The notes beneath the pieces were generated by a model. It was not told the origin of the DNA. It did not search any database and worked only from the letters and a program-made list of their open reading frames with translations. Of a stretch of 9,308 bases of DNA, positions 6,559 to 9,308 are shown in pieces. The position numbers were made by a program, and so were the translations under genes. Location of the stretch: contig JAEZLX010000115.1 of assembly GCA_023415035.1 (NCBI GenBank), positions 1-9,308 of the forward strand, written 5' to 3'. This DNA is from Pseudomonadota bacterium (GTDB lineage: Bacteria; Pseudomonadota; Gammaproteobacteria; Burkholderiales; Burkholderiaceae_C). Numbering within the stretch: position 1 is the stretch's first letter; each line of letters opens with the position of its first letter.

Positions 6559-7311
6559 ATGATGAATGTCCTGCGTTCTCTGCTGCACCTGCTGTTCATG
6601 GCGGTCACGGTCGTGCCCTGGGCCACGGCGGTGATCGTCTCATCTCCTTTCCTGAACAGCCGGCAGGTGTACTGGATGTGCGCGGGCTGGCTGAAGCTGG
6701 CGGTGTGGGGCGGGCGCTGGATCCTGGGCATACGCAACCGTGTGATCGGTTATGAGAACCTGCCGGTGGGCCGGAAGGATCCTGCCATCCTGCTGGTCAA
6801 GCACCAGTCGACCTGGGAGACGTTCTGCATGCCGGCGCTGATGCCGCATCCGCTGGCCTACGTGTTCAAGCGCGAGCTGCTGTACGTGCCGTTTTTCGGC
6901 TGGGCGATGAGCCGGCTGGACATGATCCACATCGACCGCAGCAAGCGCACGCAGGCGTTTGCCAAGGTGGTGGAGCAGGGGCAGCGGCTGCTGGACGAGG
7001 GCACGTGGGTCATCATGTTCCCCGAGGGCACGCGCATTCCTCGTGGCCAGAAGGGCCAGTACAAGACGGGTGGCACCCGTCTGGCCATTGCCACTGGAGC
7101 GCCGGTGATCCCGGTCGCGGTGACGTCGGCCAAATGCTGGCCGCGCAAGGCCCTGATCAAGCGGCCGGGCACGGTGGAGTTCTCCATCGGCAAGCCGATC
7201 CCGAGCGCCGGACGCGATGCCGAGGAGCTGATGCGCGAGGTCGAGGATTGGATCGAGGCCGAGATGCGCCGTCTCGATCCCGAGGCCTACGTGGCGGCCG
7301 GCAAGGCCTGA
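6559..7311 (+). CDS. plsC: 1-acyl-sn-glycerol-3-phosphate acyltransferase (PlsC/LPLAT family)
   Basis: PlsC acylates lysophosphatidic acid to phosphatidic acid at the inner membrane, the second acylation of phospholipid synthesis. From ATG 6559 the protein has 250 residues. A membrane helix at about residues 8-28 anchors it. Acyltransferase motif I appears as KHQSTWET (81-88), with catalytic H82 and glutamate E87 where HX4D is the textbook pattern. Motif II is FKRELLYVPFFG (103-114), motif III FPEGTR (154-159) and motif IV VIPVAV (183-188). HX4E is, to my knowledge, common in this betaproteobacterial subfamily. The frame is open upstream to 6445, but that part lies inside gmhB and is not protein-like. 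ATG 6559 or the adjacent ATG 6562 fits the family start. No Shine-Dalgarno sequence is visible, and the gene probably depends on readthrough from gmhB. Confidence 0.95.
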   Translation: MMNVLRSLLHLLFMAVTVVPWATAVIVSSPFLNSRQVYWMCAGWLKLAVWGGRWILGIRNRVIGYENLPVGRKDPAILLVKHQSTWETFCMPALMPHPLAYVFKRELLYVPFFGWAMSRLDMIHIDRSKRTQAFAKVVEQGQRLLDEGTWVIMFPEGTRIPRGQKGQYKTGGTRLAIATGAPVIPVAVTSAKCWPRKALIKRPGTVEFSIGKPIPSAGRDAEELMREVEDWIEAEMRRLDPEAYVAAGKA

Positions 7312-7324
7312 CATCTGCCCGGTC

Positions 7325-8221
7325 ATGCAGCGCTTTGTTCAGCTGGCGCTCGATTTCCTGGGGGGGGATGCGAAACCTGTCTCACCGCCGCCTGCAACGG
7401 TCTCGCCCGTGGCGGCGCCAGCCGCTGCACCGGCCGCTCCCCTGAGCGAGGTGTTCCAGCCGGGTACCTGGCACCATCCGCAGGCCAACCGCCTGATCCG
7501 CCTGCGCGATTGCGAGGTGGCCTATGCCTTCAAGCGCGGCAAGCGGCGAACGATCGGGCTGTCGGTCTCGCCGGAGGGGCTGACGGTGAACGCACCGCGC
7601 TGGACTCCGGTCGCCGAGGTCGAAGCGCTGCTATACACCAAGGCCGACTGGGTGATGGACAAGTTGCGCCTGGCGCGCACGCGTGCCCGGGAACTGGACC
7701 GCAAGCGTGTGGACTGGGCCGATGGCGCGGTGTTCGAATTTCTGGGGGCGCCGGCACGTCTGGTGATCGACCCCGCACATGCGCGCGCTACGGCCGGCGG
7801 CACGCTGGAGCCGGCAGGGGCTGACGGCGTGGCCATCCTGCGGCTGGGGTTGCCGCACGGCGCAGAAAGGCAGCGCATCCAGGACGCCGCGCAGGCCTGG
7901 CTGATGCGACAGGCGCAGGCACTGTTCGTGCAGCGCCTGGACCACTTTGCACCGCAGCTCGGGGTGCGCTACACACGGATGCGCCTGTCCAGTGCCGGCA
8001 CGCGCTGGGGCAGTGCGAGCGCCGATGGCAGCATCCGCCTGAACTGGCGTCTGATCCACCTGCCGCAGGACCTGATCGACTACGTGGTGGTGCACGAGCT
8101 GAGCCACCTGCGGCACATGGACCACAGCCCGAGATTCTGGGCGGTGGTGGCCAGCGTGATGCCGGACCATGCCGAGCGGCGTCTGGCGCTCAGGCGCGCC
8201 GCCGTGCCCTTGGACGACTGA
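7325..8221 (+). CDS. YgjP/DUF45-type zinc metallopeptidase (M48-like, SprT-like zincin)
   Basis: The 298-residue protein ends in a conserved metallopeptidase module. RWGSASADGSIRLNWRLI (227-244) leads into HELSHLRHMDHSPRFW (257-272), where H257, E258 and H261 form the HExxH zinc site and H267 is the likely third ligand. The middle part (about 55-150) is the usual YgjP-like beta-rich region beginning YAFKRGKRRTIGLSV (67-81). Substrates of this family are largely unknown; it is related to SprT/WLM zincins, some of which act on DNA-bound proteins. It is longer than E. coli YgjP because of an N-terminal extension: MQRFVQLALDFLGG, then a Pro/Ala-rich linker (about 18-40). The cysteine usual in RWGSCS is alanine here. 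A run of eight G (7360-7367) covers codons 12-15. The ATG lies 13 bases after the plsC stop, without a Shine-Dalgarno sequence. Family is certain, substrate unknown. Confidence 0.92.
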   Translation: MQRFVQLALDFLGGDAKPVSPPPATVSPVAAPAAAPAAPLSEVFQPGTWHHPQANRLIRLRDCEVAYAFKRGKRRTIGLSVSPEGLTVNAPRWTPVAEVEALLYTKADWVMDKLRLARTRARELDRKRVDWADGAVFEFLGAPARLVIDPAHARATAGGTLEPAGADGVAILRLGLPHGAERQRIQDAAQAWLMRQAQALFVQRLDHFAPQLGVRYTRMRLSSAGTRWGSASADGSIRLNWRLIHLPQDLIDYVVVHELSHLRHMDHSPRFWAVVASVMPDHAERRLALRRAAVPLDD

Positions 8222-8233
8222 GCGCCGCGCTCA
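8219..8233. repeat. palindrome spanning both convergent stop codons
   Basis: TGAGCGC (8219-8225) and GCGCTCA (8227-8233) are exact inverted copies around a single central C. The outer three bases at each end are the TGA stop codons of the forward metallopeptidase and the reverse MBL-fold gene. As RNA it could form a 5-bp stem with a 5-base loop on either strand. No T-run follows on either side, so a classical bidirectional intrinsic terminator is not supported. Confidence 0.6.
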
Positions 8234-9308
8234 ACCGAAACGCCACACGCCGTCGGGGCCGCGCGTGCGCTGCAGCTGGCCGGCGAACCACAGCCGGTGC
8301 AGGTGGGCGACCGATTCGCCCATGGCGAAGGTGGTCTGGTGCAGATCCAGCGGGCGCTTGAACAGAACGGGCAGCAGCTCGAACGCGCTGAGCGGCTGCT
8401 GTCGGCATGCGGCGAGCGTTTCTTCCAGGTGGTGCGCATGGTGCGCCTGCAGCTGCCGGATGCGCTCGTGCAGGCCGGTGAATGGTTTTCCGTGCGAGGG
8501 CAGCACCAGGGTGCCGGCCGCCAGGGGCAGGAAGCGCTCCAGGGAAGTGAGGAATAGCTGCAGCGGGTCGCTCTCGGGCTCGCTGTCGTAGACGCTGACG
8601 TTGGTGCTGATGCGCGGCAGCACCATGTCGCCGCTGATGAGCACTTGCAGGTCCTCGCAGTGCAGCGCCATGTGTTCGGGCGCATGGCCATGGCCGGCGA
8701 TGCAGCGCCAGGTGCGGCCGCCGATGTCGACAGCAATGCCGTGGTGCAGGCGACGGAAGCACGGCGGCACCGAGGGCACAAGGCCGGGGTAGTAGCTGGC
8801 GCGGGCGCGGATCTTGTCGAGCGACAGGGGATCGGTCAGGCCGTGGGCGCGGAAGAACGCTGCCGCGCTGTCGCCGCCGAATCCGGTGGGTCCCTGGGTA
8901 CCGATGCGCGCGAGGTAGTAGTCAGTGGCGCTGATCCACAGGTGGCAGGTATGCTCCGGCGTGCTCCAGCGCTGGCACAGCCAGTGGGCCAGCCCGATGT
9001 GGTCGGGGTGCATGTGGGTGACGATGACGCGCAGCACCGGCAGGCCGTCGAGCTCGCTGGCGAACACGGCTTCCCATTGGGCGCGGGACTCGTCGCGGGC
9101 GATGCAGGTGTCCACCACCGTCCAGCCCTCCTGCCCGTCGATGCGATCGCGCATGAGCCAGAGGTTGATGTGATCAAGTGCGAAAGGCAGCGCCATGCGG
9201 ACCCAGCGCACGCCTGGGGCCACCTCGATGGCGCGTCCCTGCGCCGGCATGGTGTCGCCCAGGGGGTAATGCAGGCGGCGCTCGAGTTCATCGCGGGAAG
9301 GTTGGGGG
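8231..9308 (-). CDS. MBL-fold metallo-hydrolase (5' end beyond the window)
   Basis: This reverse-strand gene encodes a metallo-beta-lactamase-fold hydrolase. The first in-window ATG is at 9250 (339 residues from there), but the frame stays open to the right edge and adds HYPLGDT directly upstream, which looks like genuine protein, so the true start is probably outside. Numbered from the internal Met, the metal site is HMHPDH (79-84), H187 or H189 in GHGHAPEH, D208 in SGDMVLP and H253 in LPSHGKPF, a complete binuclear set. The C-terminal part (about 270-339) is helical with a winged-helix look, as in LACTB2-like MBL proteins. It resembles glyoxalase II-like and beta-lactamase-like hydrolases annotated only by fold; the substrate cannot be read from sequence. 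It converges on the metallopeptidase gene with a 9-base gap and belongs to a separate transcription unit. Confidence 0.88.
   Translation of the reverse strand, partial: PQPSRDELERRLHYPLGDTMPAQGRAIEVAPGVRWVRMALPFALDHINLWLMRDRIDGQEGWTVVDTCIARDESRAQWEAVFASELDGLPVLRVIVTHMHPDHIGLAHWLCQRWSTPEHTCHLWISATDYYLARIGTQGPTGFGGDSAAAFFRAHGLTDPLSLDKIRARASYYPGLVPSVPPCFRRLHHGIAVDIGGRTWRCIAGHGHAPEHMALHCEDLQVLISGDMVLPRISTNVSVYDSEPESDPLQLFLTSLERFLPLAAGTLVLPSHGKPFTGLHERIRQLQAHHAHHLEETLAACRQQPLSAFELLPVLFKRPLDLHQTTFAMGESVAHLHRLWFAGQLQRTRGPDGVWRFG

Noticed and set aside
9248..9250. ATG (reverse strand) at 9250 as the true start of the MBL-fold gene
   Set aside because: The frame stays open to the edge and the upstream residues HYPLGDT look like part of the protein, so the start is more likely outside the window.

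Overview
The window is GC-rich (about two thirds G+C by eye) and carries a compact run of housekeeping genes. Protein similarity, gene order and the strong G/C preference at third codon positions point to a betaproteobacterium of the order Burkholderiales. The genus cannot be fixed from the sequence alone.

Layout: bases 1-156 hold the 3' end of an unidentified forward gene. A 92-base gap (157-248) follows, with a weak hairpin and a possible promoter. Seven forward genes come next, with gaps of 1 to 17 bases or a 4-base overlap, except for one 79-base leader before glyQ. They are corC (CBS-domain protein), lnt (apolipoprotein N-acyltransferase), glyQ and glyS (the two subunits of glycyl-tRNA synthetase), gmhB (heptose bisphosphate phosphatase), plsC (lysophosphatidate acyltransferase) and a zinc metallopeptidase of the YgjP/DUF45 type. 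A metallo-beta-lactamase-fold hydrolase converges from the reverse strand. Its 5' end lies beyond the right edge, and only 9 bases separate the two stop codons.

Function: Lnt matures lipoproteins, GmhB makes the LPS core heptose precursor and PlsC makes phosphatidic acid. Three envelope genes are therefore interleaved with an essential translation enzyme, probably as one long transcript boosted by an internal promoter at the lnt stop codon.

I see no mobile element, CRISPR array, RNA gene or obviously new multi-gene system. The points most worth a second look are: (i) GmhB appears to lack both aspartates of HAD motif IV although its other motifs are intact; (ii) the metallopeptidase starts with a QLALDF segment that looks like a sliding-clamp-binding peptide, followed by a Pro/Ala linker; (iii) a G8 tract lies within the first 15 codons of that gene; (iv) a strong GC hairpin occupies the usual Shine-Dalgarno position of glyQ; (v) a perfect palindrome spans the two convergent stop codons.
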